Shown: positions 8,193-16,789 of the stretch, piece after piece | Numbering within the stretch: the stretch's first letter is position 1 | Layout: each line of letters opens with the position of its first letter | Notes under the pieces: model-generated | Database searches by the model: none | Seen by the model: the letters and a program-made list of their open reading frames with translations, nothing else | What the model was told of the DNA's origin: nothing | Source of the DNA: an uncultured Methylocystaceae bacterium | Lineage (GTDB): Bacteria > Pseudomonadota > Alphaproteobacteria > Rhizobiales > Beijerinckiaceae | Reading direction: 5' to 3' | DNA: 64,000 bases | Assembly (NCBI GenBank): GCA_937870755.1 | Contig: CALMZV010000130.1 | Location: 37,886 to 101,885, forward strand | Position numbers and translations under genes: made by a program

Positions 8193-9359
8193 ATGGCGTT
8201 CATGGCCACGCTCAATTTCGATCTCGGCGAAACCGCAGACATGATCCGCGACACGGCGCGCGGTTTTTCCCAGCAGCAGATCGCGCCGCGCGCCGACGAG
8301 ATCGACCGCACGAACCAGTTCCCGCGCGACCTGTGGCCGAAGATGGGCGAACTGGGCCTGCTCGGCGTGACCGTCGAGGAGGAATACGGCGGGGCGGGCC
8401 TCGGCTATCTCGAACATGTGGTGGCGATGGAGGAAGTCTCGCGCGCCTCCGCCTCGGTCGGTCTGTCCTACGGCGCCCATTCCAACCTCTGCGTCAACCA
8501 GATCCGCCGCAACGGCAATGCGGCGCAGAAGAAGAAATACCTTCCGAAGCTGATCACGGGCGAACATGTCGGCGCGCTGGCGATGTCGGAGCCGGGCGCC
8601 GGATCGGACGTGGTCTCGATGAAGCTGCGGGCGGACAGGAAGGGCGACCGCTATCTGCTCAACGGCTCCAAAATGTGGATCACCAACGGCCCGGTCGCCG
8701 ACACGCTGGTCGTCTACGCCAAGACCGATCCGGATGCGGGTTCGCGCGGCATCACCGCCTTCCTGATCGAGAAGGGCTTCAAGGGATTCCGTACGGCCCA
8801 GAAGCTCGACAAGCTCGGCATGCGCGGCTCGGACACGGGCGAACTCGTGTTCGAGGACTGCGAGGTTCCCGAGGAGAACGTGCTCGGCGCCGTCGGACGC
8901 GGCGTGAACGTGCTGATGTCGGGCCTCGACTACGAGCGCGTCGTTCTGTCGGCCGGCCCCATCGGCATCATGCAGGCGGCGATGGACGTGGTCATGCCCT
9001 ATGTCCACGAGCGCAGGCAGTTCGGCCAGCCGATCGGCTCGTTCCAGCTCGTCCAGGGCAAGATCGCCGACATGTATGTGGCGATGAATTCAGTGCGCGC
9101 GTATGTCTACGCCGTGGCGCGCGCCTGCGACCGCGGCGAGACGACGCGTCAGGACGCGGCCGGCGCCATCCTGATCGCCGCCGAGCAGGCCACGAAGGTC
9201 GCGCTCGACGCCATCCAGCTGCTGGGCGGCAACGGCTACATCAACGACTACCCGACGGGGCGGCTGTTGCGCGACGCCAAGCTCTACGAGATCGGCGCGG
9301 GCACCAGCGAAATCCGCCGCATGCTGATCGGTCGGGAATTGTTCGACAAATCGGCCTGA
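8193..9359 (+). CDS. ivd: Isovaleryl-CoA dehydrogenase
   Basis: A 388-residue FAD enzyme of the acyl-CoA dehydrogenase family that converts isovaleryl-CoA to 3-methylcrotonyl-CoA in leucine breakdown. The flavin/substrate motif [11 protein letters not shown] and the C-terminal [17 protein letters not shown] are present. The glutamate in [10 protein letters not shown] sits where isovaleryl-CoA dehydrogenases keep their catalytic base, rather than near the C-terminus as in most acyl-CoA dehydrogenases; this makes the specific call likely. The ATG at 8193 has GGGAGACG upstream. The next enzymes of the pathway, mccB and mccA, lie about 6 kb downstream on the same strand. Confidence 0.92.
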   Translation: MAFMATLNFDLGETADMIRDTARGFSQQQIAPRADEIDRTNQFPRDLWPKMGELGLLGVTVEEEYGGAGLGYLEHVVAMEEVSRASASVGLSYGAHSNLCVNQIRRNGNAAQKKKYLPKLITGEHVGALAMSEPGAGSDVVSMKLRADRKGDRYLLNGSKMWITNGPVADTLVVYAKTDPDAGSRGITAFLIEKGFKGFRTAQKLDKLGMRGSDTGELVFEDCEVPEENVLGAVGRGVNVLMSGLDYERVVLSAGPIGIMQAAMDVVMPYVHERRQFGQPIGSFQLVQGKIADMYVAMNSVRAYVYAVARACDRGETTRQDAAGAILIAAEQATKVALDAIQLLGGNGYINDYPTGRLLRDAKLYEIGAGTSEIRRMLIGRELFDKSA

Positions 9360-9522
9360 GCGGAGTTGGCGCGATGGTAAACGCGCCAAAAGCCCGGCAT
9401 TGCAGCAAGGAACGGGAAAAAGCGTAAAAATCTCACGAGTTTGCCTGCATTCGCGGTGACGTTTTGTTTAGAGGCGTCCGGGACAAATGGGTTCGAAACA
9501 AAATCATTAAATCGAGCCTAGA

Positions 9523-11835
9523 ATGCAGGCGATCACACAACGCGACGGCGCGCGCAACGACCAGGCGCAGGGACTGGAAGACCTCGTGCAGGTCGAGCAA
9601 TTCGATTTCGCCGCGCGGCTGGCGCCGCTGACGGTCGTTCTCGCGCTGGTGGCGGTGCAGGTCGCTGTCGTCCTGTTCTGGGCGCCGAACGGGCGCGCCT
9701 ATTTCCTGTGGCTCGACGCCTATTGCGTGCTGATGGCCGGCGTGGCGCTCGTCTCGGCGGCGCGCTGGCGCAACGGCCAGAAGCCGGAGCGTCTGGAGCC
9801 GCGCACGCTGCGCATCACGACGGTCGTCGCGCTTGGCGCGGGCCTCGCGCTCGCGTCCATTCCCATCGTCCTGTTCGGCGAGGCGACCGCGCAGGAACGC
9901 GCGCTCATCCTGGCGATGTGCGCGGGGCTCATCGGCACCGGCATGAGCCTTGCGGTTCTGCCGCGGGTGGCGCTGGCGTTTTCCGGTCCGATCGTGGTCG
10001 CCACCGCCGTGGTGCTGGCGGCGACCGGCGACGTGTTCTACCTCGCCGTCGGCCTTCTGCTCATTCTCTACGCCGCCTTCCTGTGGTTTCTCGCCCAGCA
10101 GCTCAGCGCGCTCATCCGCAACCGCGTGGTCGACCGGATCAACCTGGAACGCGAGCGCGGCCTGACCGGCATGCTGCTGAAGGAGTTCGAGGACAACGCC
10201 AACGACTGGCTGTGGGAGGCCGACCACGAACTGCGCCTGCTGCATCTGTCCGACCGGATCGCCGACGTGTCCGGCATCCCGCAGGAAGGGTGGAAAGGCG
10301 ACCGGCTGACCTCGGTGCTCGAACGGGTCGTGGCGCCGGATTCCTGGCCGACGCTCGACCGGCTGCGCGAGCAGATCGAGGCGCGCCAAGCGTTCCGCGA
10401 CCTGCAATTGCACGTCAACATCTATGGCCGCGACCGCTGGTGGCTGATCAGCGGCAAGCCGACCTATGTGGGGGCGAACCGGTTCTCGGGCTACCGCGGC
10501 GTGGGCGCGGACATCACCGACAAGAAGCGCGCCGAGGATCGCATTTCGCATCTGGCGCTGCACGACGCGCTGACCGATCTGCCCAACCGCGTCTACTTTC
10601 AGAAAAAGCTCGACGCGGCGGTCGAATCCAACGCGCCGTTCGCGGTGCTGTGTCTCGATCTCGACGAATTCAAAGACATCAACGACGCATTCGGGCATGG
10701 CGTCGGCGACGATCTGCTGCGGCTGGCGGGGCGCCGCCTGCAGGCGCGGATGGGGCCGCAGGATTGCGTGGCGCGGCTTGCCGGCGACGAATTCACCATT
10801 CTCCTGCGTGGCGAGGAAGCGAACAACCGCGAGTCGCTGACGGCCTACGCCCTGTCGATCATCGCCGAACTCGGCGAACCCTACGCGCTCGAAGGCATGC
10901 AGGCGCATGTGGGCGTCAGCGTCGGCGTCGCGATGTCGCCCGAACACGGCGCGCAGGAACTCATGCGGCGCGCCGATCTCGCGCTCTACCAGAGCAAGCG
11001 CGAAGGCAAGAACGGCCTGGCGTTCTACCAGTCCGACATGGACAAGCAGATCGACGCCCGCCGGGCGCTCGCCGCCGACCTGCGCACGGCGATGGACAAC
11101 CACGAGTTCCTGCTGCATTTCCAGCCGCTGGTGAACGCCGCGACCAAGGAAATCCAGGGTTTCGAGGCGCTGCTGCGCTGGCGCCATCCCACGCGCGGCT
11201 TCGTCTCGCCGGGCGAGTTCATCTCGCTGGCGGAAGAAACGGGCGTGATCGTGCCGCTCGGCGAATGGACGCTGCGCGAGGCCTGCCGGATCGCGGCGAG
11301 CTGGCCGCTGCCGCTGAAAATCGCGGTCAACCTGTCGCCGATCCAGTTCCGCTACGCCGATCTGCCGACGCTGGTTTCTTCCGCGCTCGAGGAAAGCGGG
11401 CTGGCGCCGCACAGGCTCGAACTGGAACTGACGGAATCGGCGTTCCTGGAAGCCACGCAGCTGACGCAGGCGACGCTGGAGAAACTGCGCGCGCTCGGCG
11501 TGCGCATGTCGCTCGACGATTTCGGAACCGGTTATTCGTCGCTCTCCTATCTGCGGCGCATTCCGTTCGACAAGATCAAGATCGACCGCTGCTTCGTGCA
11601 GGATCTGCCCGGCGACACGCGCGACCTTTCGATCGTGCGCGCGGTGGTCGACATCGCGACCGCGATGGGGATGGCGATCACGGCCGAGGGGGTGGAGACC
11701 GACGAGCAGAGCCGCTGCCTGCTGCAACATGGCTGCCATCAGTTGCAGGGCTACTTCTTCTCAAGGCCGGTGCCGGCCGAAGACGTGGTGGCGATGATGC
11801 GCGCGCGCGCCGAACCGGCCGACGAGGCCGCCTGA
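9523..11835 (+). CDS. Membrane-bound PAS-GGDEF-EAL c-di-GMP enzyme
   Basis: A 770-residue signalling protein. About five transmembrane helices occupy residues 30-200, followed by a PAS-like segment (about 215-330), a GGDEF domain (about 335-490) and an EAL domain (about 505-760). The GGDEF signature is changed to AGDEF and no RxxD inhibitory site is seen before it. The EAL domain looks intact: FEALLRW, ELTESAF, DDFGTGYSS, KIDRCFVQD and AEGVET are all present. The best reading is an active c-di-GMP phosphodiesterase whose GGDEF half may be catalytic or only GTP-binding. The 163-base gap upstream is relatively AT-rich near the start and probably holds the promoter. Confidence 0.93.
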   Translation: MQAITQRDGARNDQAQGLEDLVQVEQFDFAARLAPLTVVLALVAVQVAVVLFWAPNGRAYFLWLDAYCVLMAGVALVSAARWRNGQKPERLEPRTLRITTVVALGAGLALASIPIVLFGEATAQERALILAMCAGLIGTGMSLAVLPRVALAFSGPIVVATAVVLAATGDVFYLAVGLLLILYAAFLWFLAQQLSALIRNRVVDRINLERERGLTGMLLKEFEDNANDWLWEADHELRLLHLSDRIADVSGIPQEGWKGDRLTSVLERVVAPDSWPTLDRLREQIEARQAFRDLQLHVNIYGRDRWWLISGKPTYVGANRFSGYRGVGADITDKKRAEDRISHLALHDALTDLPNRVYFQKKLDAAVESNAPFAVLCLDLDEFKDINDAFGHGVGDDLLRLAGRRLQARMGPQDCVARLAGDEFTILLRGEEANNRESLTAYALSIIAELGEPYALEGMQAHVGVSVGVAMSPEHGAQELMRRADLALYQSKREGKNGLAFYQSDMDKQIDARRALAADLRTAMDNHEFLLHFQPLVNAATKEIQGFEALLRWRHPTRGFVSPGEFISLAEETGVIVPLGEWTLREACRIAASWPLPLKIAVNLSPIQFRYADLPTLVSSALEESGLAPHRLELELTESAFLEATQLTQATLEKLRALGVRMSLDDFGTGYSSLSYLRRIPFDKIKIDRCFVQDLPGDTRDLSIVRAVVDIATAMGMAITAEGVETDEQSRCLLQHGCHQLQGYFFSRPVPAEDVVAMMRARAEPADEAA

Positions 11836-11968
11836 CGGGATTTCGCGCGGCCTGTCGAAACATCTGTTCAGGCGTCGCGCCCCGCGTTCGGGCCATTTTC
11901 GTCCGAAAGGCGGATGGTCTAGAGTGTCGGCAGGAATTCCTGGCCCCACATTCGTCCCCGAGCGCCAA

Positions 11969-12796
11969 ATGGAACTGACGATCCACGCCCACGGCGCAGC
12001 CATCCCCGCGCGCGGATTCGGCACGTGGCGCCTGACGGGCGAAGCCTGCGTGGCCGCCGTCGCGGCGGCGCTCGACTGCGGCTACCGGCACATCGACACC
12101 GCGCGCGTGTACGACAACGAGCGCGAGGTGGGCGCGGCGCTGGCGGCCAGCGGTCTCGCGCGCGACGCCGTGTTCGTGACCACGAAAGTCTGGTTCGAGG
12201 ACCTTGCCGCCGGCGCGCTCGAACGTTCGGCGGAAGGCAGCCTGAAACGGCTCGGGCTGTCGGCGGTCGATCTGCTGCTCGTGCACTGGCCGAACCCCGC
12301 CATTGCGCTGAAGGAGACGATCGGCGCGCTGTGCCGGACGCGCGAAAGCGGTCTGGCGCGCCACATCGGCGTCTCCAACTTCCCGGTCCCGCTGCTGGAG
12401 GAGGCCGTCGCGCATGCGCGCGCGCCGCTCGTGTGCAACCAGTGCGAATACCATCCCTGGCTGGACCAGAGCGCGGTCATCGCCGCCTGCGCGCGCCACG
12501 GCATGGCGTTCACCGCCTATTCGCCGCTCGGCAAGGGCGACCTCGTGCAGGCCGCGCCCATCCGCGCCATCGCCGAACGCATCGGCCGCACGCCGGCGCA
12601 GGTCGTGCTGCGCTGGCACCTGCAGCAGGGCGTCGTCGCCATTCCCCGTTCGGGAACCAGAGCGCATATCGCGGAAAATTTCCGCATCGACGATTTCGCG
12701 CTGTCGGACGCCGACATGGCGGCCATTTTCGCCCTGCGGCGGCCCGACGGTCGGCTGGTCGATCCGGGCTGGGCGCCGCGATGGGACCGCTCATGA
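11969..12796 (+). CDS. Aldo/keto reductase
   Basis: A 275-residue NADPH-dependent oxidoreductase of the AKR superfamily (2,5-diketo-gluconate-reductase-like). The catalytic tetrad is Asp43, Tyr48, Lys73 and His106, in HIDTARVYDNE, TTKVW and LVHWP. The signature IGVSNF and the cofactor-binding IPRSGTRAHIAEN follow. The ATG at 11969 starts the first beta strand in the usual place. A GTG at 11924 would add 15 residues unlike the family. The substrate is unknown. The YdcF-like gene begins 22 bases after the stop. Confidence 0.9.
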   Translation: MELTIHAHGAAIPARGFGTWRLTGEACVAAVAAALDCGYRHIDTARVYDNEREVGAALAASGLARDAVFVTTKVWFEDLAAGALERSAEGSLKRLGLSAVDLLLVHWPNPAIALKETIGALCRTRESGLARHIGVSNFPVPLLEEAVAHARAPLVCNQCEYHPWLDQSAVIAACARHGMAFTAYSPLGKGDLVQAAPIRAIAERIGRTPAQVVLRWHLQQGVVAIPRSGTRAHIAENFRIDDFALSDADMAAIFALRRPDGRLVDPGWAPRWDRS

Positions 12797-12818
12797 CCTT
12801 TGCTCGCGTGCGCTGACC

Positions 12819-13610
12819 ATGTTCTTCGTTCTCGCAAAGACGCTCGGCTTTCTCGTGCATCTGCCGCATCTGCTGCTGGAGGGCGCGCTCGTGGGCGTGG
12901 CCCTGATGTGGACGCGCTGGCGCCGGGCGGGGCGGGCGCTGGCCGCGTTGAGCGTGGCGGCGCTCGCGATCGTCGGGTTCACGCCGTTCAGCGCGCTGCT
13001 CGTGCGCCCGCTGGAGGACCGCTTTCCGCGCCCGGACCTCGCGACGGCGCCGACCGGGATCATCGTGCTCGGCGGCGCCGTGGACGAGGGCGTCACGCGG
13101 CGGCGCGGCCTGCCGGCGCTCAACGAGGCGGCCGAGCGCATGACGGAAGCGGTGGCGCTGGCGCGACGCTTTCCGCAGGCGCGCATAGCGTTCACCGGCG
13201 GCAGCGGCCGGCTTTCGGCGCTGGAGACCACGGAGGCGGACGTCGCGCGCGCGTTCTTTCTGGCGCAGGGGCTGCCCGAAGAGCGCCTGACGTTCGAGAA
13301 CCGGTCGCGCGACACATGGGAGAACGCGGTCTTCACCCGCGACTTGCTGCGCCCGAAGCCCGGCGAGACCTGGGTGCTCGTCACCTCCGCCATGCATATG
13401 CCGCGCTCGGTCGGCATCTTCCGGAAAGTCGGCTTTCCGGTCGTCGCCTATCCGGTCGACTATCGCACCGGCGGGGGGCCGGGCGATTTCTTCGGCCTCA
13501 GGCGGATGGGCGCGACGATCAACGACGCCGACCAGGCGAGCCACGAATATCTGGGCCTCCTGGCCTACTGGATCGCCGGCAAGTCGGACGCGCTGTTTCC
13601 GGGGCCGTGA
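12819..13610 (+). CDS. YdcF family protein (DUF218, ElyC-like)
   Basis: A 263-residue protein with two N-terminal transmembrane helices (about 5-32 and 40-60) and a DUF218 domain. The domain shows IIVLGGAV, FTGGSGR, ENRSRDTWENA and LVTSAMHMPRS, all typical of the family. ElyC of E. coli, with the same layout, affects envelope polysaccharide and peptidoglycan biogenesis; the biochemical activity remains poorly defined. The ATG at 12819 places the first helix at the N-terminus. Upstream continuation of the frame overlaps the aldo/keto reductase gene and was rejected. Confidence 0.88.
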   Translation: MFFVLAKTLGFLVHLPHLLLEGALVGVALMWTRWRRAGRALAALSVAALAIVGFTPFSALLVRPLEDRFPRPDLATAPTGIIVLGGAVDEGVTRRRGLPALNEAAERMTEAVALARRFPQARIAFTGGSGRLSALETTEADVARAFFLAQGLPEERLTFENRSRDTWENAVFTRDLLRPKPGETWVLVTSAMHMPRSVGIFRKVGFPVVAYPVDYRTGGGPGDFFGLRRMGATINDADQASHEYLGLLAYWIAGKSDALFPGP

Positions 13611-13883
13611 TCAGTCGTGACGCGGCAGGCCGAGCCGGTAGACGCCGCGGAAATCCTCCGGGTCGGCCGGTTTGCCCTTGCGATAGATGACCAGCCGGCC
13701 ATGGCGGGCGAGGCCGACGGCGGCTGTGCGCACGTGCTGGAGCCATGCGCGCCAGGCGAGCGGGTCCTCCTCCCCCCGCGCCAGGGCGAAGGCCTTGGCC
13801 GCATCCGTCGGGCAGATGGTCTTTTCGGCGCCGCGCGCGGCGCAGAGGGCGAGAATCGTGTCTTCCAGCGTCGCTTTGGCCAT
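13611..13883 (-). CDS. DUF3253 family protein
   Basis: A 90-residue protein matching the DUF3253 pattern: ILALCAARGAEKTICPTDAA at the N-terminus, a central LAWRAWLQHVR.AA and a C-terminal GRLVIYRKGKPADPEDFRG.YRL. The predicted fold is a small winged helix, suggesting nucleic-acid or protein binding, but the role is unknown. The gene is complete, ends directly next to the stop of the convergent ydcF-like gene, and is divergent from the rhodanese gene. Confidence 0.8.
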   Translation of the reverse strand: MAKATLEDTILALCAARGAEKTICPTDAAKAFALARGEEDPLAWRAWLQHVRTAAVGLARHGRLVIYRKGKPADPEDFRGVYRLGLPRHD

Positions 13884-13971
13884 GCGGCTCCTTCGGACGG
13901 CGCGAGCGCGGCGTCAAGCGGCGGCTTGCGTCGGCGCCCCGGACCGGCGAATCTGACGCATGGAGGAGCCC

Positions 13972-14397
13972 ATGAAACAGAACATCACCATCGGCGTGCG
14001 CCAGCTCTGCGATGAGGCCAACAGCCGCATCGAGACGCTGAAGATCGAGGACGCCATCAAACTGCACGGCCGCGACGACGTGGTGCTGGTCGATATCCGC
14101 GATCCGCGCGAACTGGAGCGCGAAGGCGCGGTCCCCGGCGCATTTCATTGCACGCGCGGCATGCTCGAATTCTGGATCGATCCGACGAGCGTCTATCACA
14201 AGCCGGTGTTCGCCGAGAGCAAGAAGTTCGTGTTCTTCTGCGCCGGCGGTCTGCGCTCGGCGCTCGCCGCCGACACCGCGCGCCGCATGGGGCTGAAACC
14301 CGTCGCCCATATCGAGGGGGGCTTCGGCGCGTGGAAGAAACACGGCGGGCCGACCCACGCCTGGGCGCCGAAATCCCACAAACGCGGTCACGACTGA
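13972..14397 (+). CDS. Rhodanese-like domain protein
   Basis: A 141-residue single-domain rhodanese. The domain shows VVLVDIRDPRELEREG and an active-site loop CAGGLRS with Cys90, which can carry a persulfide in active family members. GGFGAWKKHGG closes the domain. The ATG at 13972 was chosen over one four codons upstream because GGAGGAG ends three bases before it. It probably takes part in sulfur transfer or detoxification in the cytoplasm. A glutathione transferase gene follows on the same strand after 83 bases. Confidence 0.9.
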   Translation: MKQNITIGVRQLCDEANSRIETLKIEDAIKLHGRDDVVLVDIRDPRELEREGAVPGAFHCTRGMLEFWIDPTSVYHKPVFAESKKFVFFCAGGLRSALAADTARRMGLKPVAHIEGGFGAWKKHGGPTHAWAPKSHKRGHD

Positions 14398-14480
14398 CGC
14401 CCTGTCGCCCGAGCGATTGACCGGTCCGTGCGCCTCGCGTATGGCCGCAATCGCCATCCGCGCCGTTCGGGAGCACAGCG

Positions 14481-15134
14481 ATGGGTCTGAAACTCGTCAT
14501 CGCCAACAAGGCCTATTCGTCGTGGTCGATGCGGCCGTGGATTCTCATGACCGCGTTCGGCGTCGCGTTCGAGGAAATCGTCGTGCCGCTCGCGCGCGAG
14601 GAAACGCGCGACGACATCCTGCGCTATTCGCCGACCGGCAAGGTTCCCGCGCTGATCGACGGCGACACGACGATCTGGGATTCGCTGGCGATCTGCGAAT
14701 ATGTCGCGGACTCTTTTCCGCAGCACGCGGTCTGGCCACGCGACAAACGCGCGCGCGCCGTGGCGCGTTCGGCGGCGGCGGAAATGCATTCCTCCTTTCA
14801 GGCGCTGCGCGTGCAATGCCCGATGAATTTTCGCCGCGTGCGCAAGCCGGTGGACTTCACGCCCGACACGCGCGCCGACATTGCGCGGATCGAAGAGATA
14901 TGGGCGCACGCGCGCGCAACGTTTGGCGCGGGCGGGCCGTTTCTGTTCGGCGCCTTCAGCGCGGCGGATGCGATGTATGCGCCGGTCGTCAACCGGCTCG
15001 ACGTCTACGATGCGCCGGTCGCGGCGCAAACACGCGCCTACATGCGCACGATGCAGGAAACGCAGGCGTGGAAAAGCTGGCAGGCGGGCGCGAACGCCGA
15101 GCCGTGGCGCATCGACAAATACGAGAATGTTTGA
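14481..15134 (+). CDS. Glutathione S-transferase family protein
   Basis: A 217-residue GST. The thioredoxin-like N domain has a serine-rich start (KAYSSWSMRPW), where Ser would activate glutathione. It also has the cis-proline segment TGKVPAL and WDSLAICEYVAD, which in GSTs contacts the gamma-glutamyl group. The helical C domain follows from about residue 85. The layout resembles bacterial GSTs close to the maleylacetoacetate isomerase/zeta group. The substrate is unknown. It is 15 bases upstream of mccB and may share a transcript with it. Confidence 0.9.
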   Translation: MGLKLVIANKAYSSWSMRPWILMTAFGVAFEEIVVPLAREETRDDILRYSPTGKVPALIDGDTTIWDSLAICEYVADSFPQHAVWPRDKRARAVARSAAAEMHSSFQALRVQCPMNFRRVRKPVDFTPDTRADIARIEEIWAHARATFGAGGPFLFGAFSAADAMYAPVVNRLDVYDAPVAAQTRAYMRTMQETQAWKSWQAGANAEPWRIDKYENV

Positions 15135-15149
15135 GGGCAGGGGAACAGA

Positions 15150-16757
15150 ATGGCGATCTTGACCACCGCGATCGACACGCCGTCGCCCGACCATGAGGCG
15201 AACCGCGCGGCCTGGGCGGAACTGACCGCGACGCTGCAGGAACGGCGCGCGACGGCCGCGCTCGGCGGCAACGAGAAGACGCGCGAGCGCCATGTCAAAC
15301 GCGGCAAGCTGCTGCCGCGCGATCGCGTCTACGGGTTGATCGATCCGGGCTCGCCGTTTCTCGAACTGTCGTCGCTGGCTGCTTACGGCATGTACGGCGA
15401 CGACATTCACGGCGCCGGCGTCATCACCGGCATCGGCCGCGTGGAGGGGCGCGAGGCGATGATCGTGGCCAACGACTCCACGATCAAGGGCGGCACCTAC
15501 TATCCGATGACGGTGAAGAAACATCTGCGCGCGCAGGAGATCGCGCGCGAGAACCGATTGCCGTGCCTTTACCTGGTGGATTCCGGCGGCGCGAACCTGC
15601 CGCACCAGACGGATGTGTTTCCCGATCGCGATCATTTCGGCCGTATCTTTTACAATCAGGCGAACCTGTCGGCCGAAGGCGTTCCGCAGATCGCGGTGGT
15701 GATGGGTTCGTGCACGGCGGGCGGCGCCTACGTGCCGGCGATGTCGGACGACACCATCATCGTGAAGAACCAGGGCACGATCTTTCTCGGCGGGCCGCCG
15801 CTGGTGAAGGCGGCGACCGGCGAGATCGTGACCGCCGAACAGCTCGGCGGCGCGGACGTGCATACGCGAATTTCCGGCGTCGCCGATTATTTCGCCGCCG
15901 ACGACAATCACGCGCTGGCGCTTGCGCGGCGCATCGTCTCCAATCTCAACCAGCGCAAGAATCCCGAGATCGCGCTCGTCGAGCCGCGCGCGCCCAAATA
16001 TGCGGTCGAGGATCTCGACGCGCTGGTGCCCAGCGACCTGAAGAAGCAATACGACGTGCGCGAGGTGATCGCGCGGATCGTCGACGGATCGGATTTCGAC
16101 GAGTTCAAGGCGCGGTTCGGCGAAACGCTGGTGACGGGCTTCGCGCATATCCACGGCATTCCCGTCGGCATCATCGCCAACAACGGCATCCTGTTTTCCG
16201 AAAGCGCGCAGAAAGGCGCGCATTTCATCGAACTGTGCTGCCAGCGGCGCATTCCGCTGCTCTTCCTGCAGAACATCTCGGGCTTCATGGTGGGGCGCGA
16301 ATACGAATGGGGCGGCATCGCCAGGAACGGCGCCAAGCTCGTCACGGCGGTGGCCTGCGCGCGCGTGCCGAAGATCACGGTGCTGATCGGCGGCTCGTTC
16401 GGCGCCGGCAACTACGGTATGTGCGGGCGCGCCTACCAGCCGCGCTTCCTGTTCGCGTGGCCCAATTCGCGCATCAGCGTGATGGGCGGCGAACAGGCGG
16501 CGAGCGTGCTGGCGACGGTGCGGCGCGAGAACATCGAGGCGGCGGGCAAGACGTGGAGCGTCGAGGACGAGGAAACGTTCAAGGCGCCGATCCGCGCGCA
16601 ATACGAAGACGAAGGCTCGCCCTATTTCGCCACCGCGCGCATCTGGGACGATGGCGTCATTCTGCCGTCGGAAACGCGGCGCGTGCTCGCGCTCGCCTTC
16701 TCCGCCACGCTCAACGCGCCGATCCCGGAAACGAAGTTCGGCGTGTTCCGGATGTAA
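15150..16757 (+). CDS. mccB: Methylcrotonyl-CoA carboxylase, carboxyltransferase (beta) subunit
   Basis: A 535-residue carboxyltransferase that moves CO2 from carboxybiotin to 3-methylcrotonyl-CoA, giving 3-methylglutaconyl-CoA in leucine degradation. Two crotonase-like halves are present: the N half has [16 protein letters not shown] and [12 protein letters not shown], the C half has [11 protein letters not shown] and [19 protein letters not shown]. These segments favour MCC over propionyl-CoA carboxylase beta, although only an assay would exclude a related short-chain acyl-CoA. The alpha subunit gene follows after 32 bases, and ivd lies upstream. Confidence 0.94.
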   Translation: MAILTTAIDTPSPDHEANRAAWAELTATLQERRATAALGGNEKTRERHVKRGKLLPRDRVYGLIDPGSPFLELSSLAAYGMYGDDIHGAGVITGIGRVEGREAMIVANDSTIKGGTYYPMTVKKHLRAQEIARENRLPCLYLVDSGGANLPHQTDVFPDRDHFGRIFYNQANLSAEGVPQIAVVMGSCTAGGAYVPAMSDDTIIVKNQGTIFLGGPPLVKAATGEIVTAEQLGGADVHTRISGVADYFAADDNHALALARRIVSNLNQRKNPEIALVEPRAPKYAVEDLDALVPSDLKKQYDVREVIARIVDGSDFDEFKARFGETLVTGFAHIHGIPVGIIANNGILFSESAQKGAHFIELCCQRRIPLLFLQNISGFMVGREYEWGGIARNGAKLVTAVACARVPKITVLIGGSFGAGNYGMCGRAYQPRFLFAWPNSRISVMGGEQAASVLATVRRENIEAAGKTWSVEDEETFKAPIRAQYEDEGSPYFATARIWDDGVILPSETRRVLALAFSATLNAPIPETKFGVFRM

Positions 16758-16789
16758 CGCGGGCGACGCCCTGAAATCGAGTGCACAAC

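Noticed and set aside
9433..11739. Very long open frame opposite the GGDEF-EAL gene
   Set aside because: It has no recognisable domain, is full of His/Arg/Gln-rich shadow sequence typical of a high-GC antisense frame, and is fully covered by a well-supported gene.
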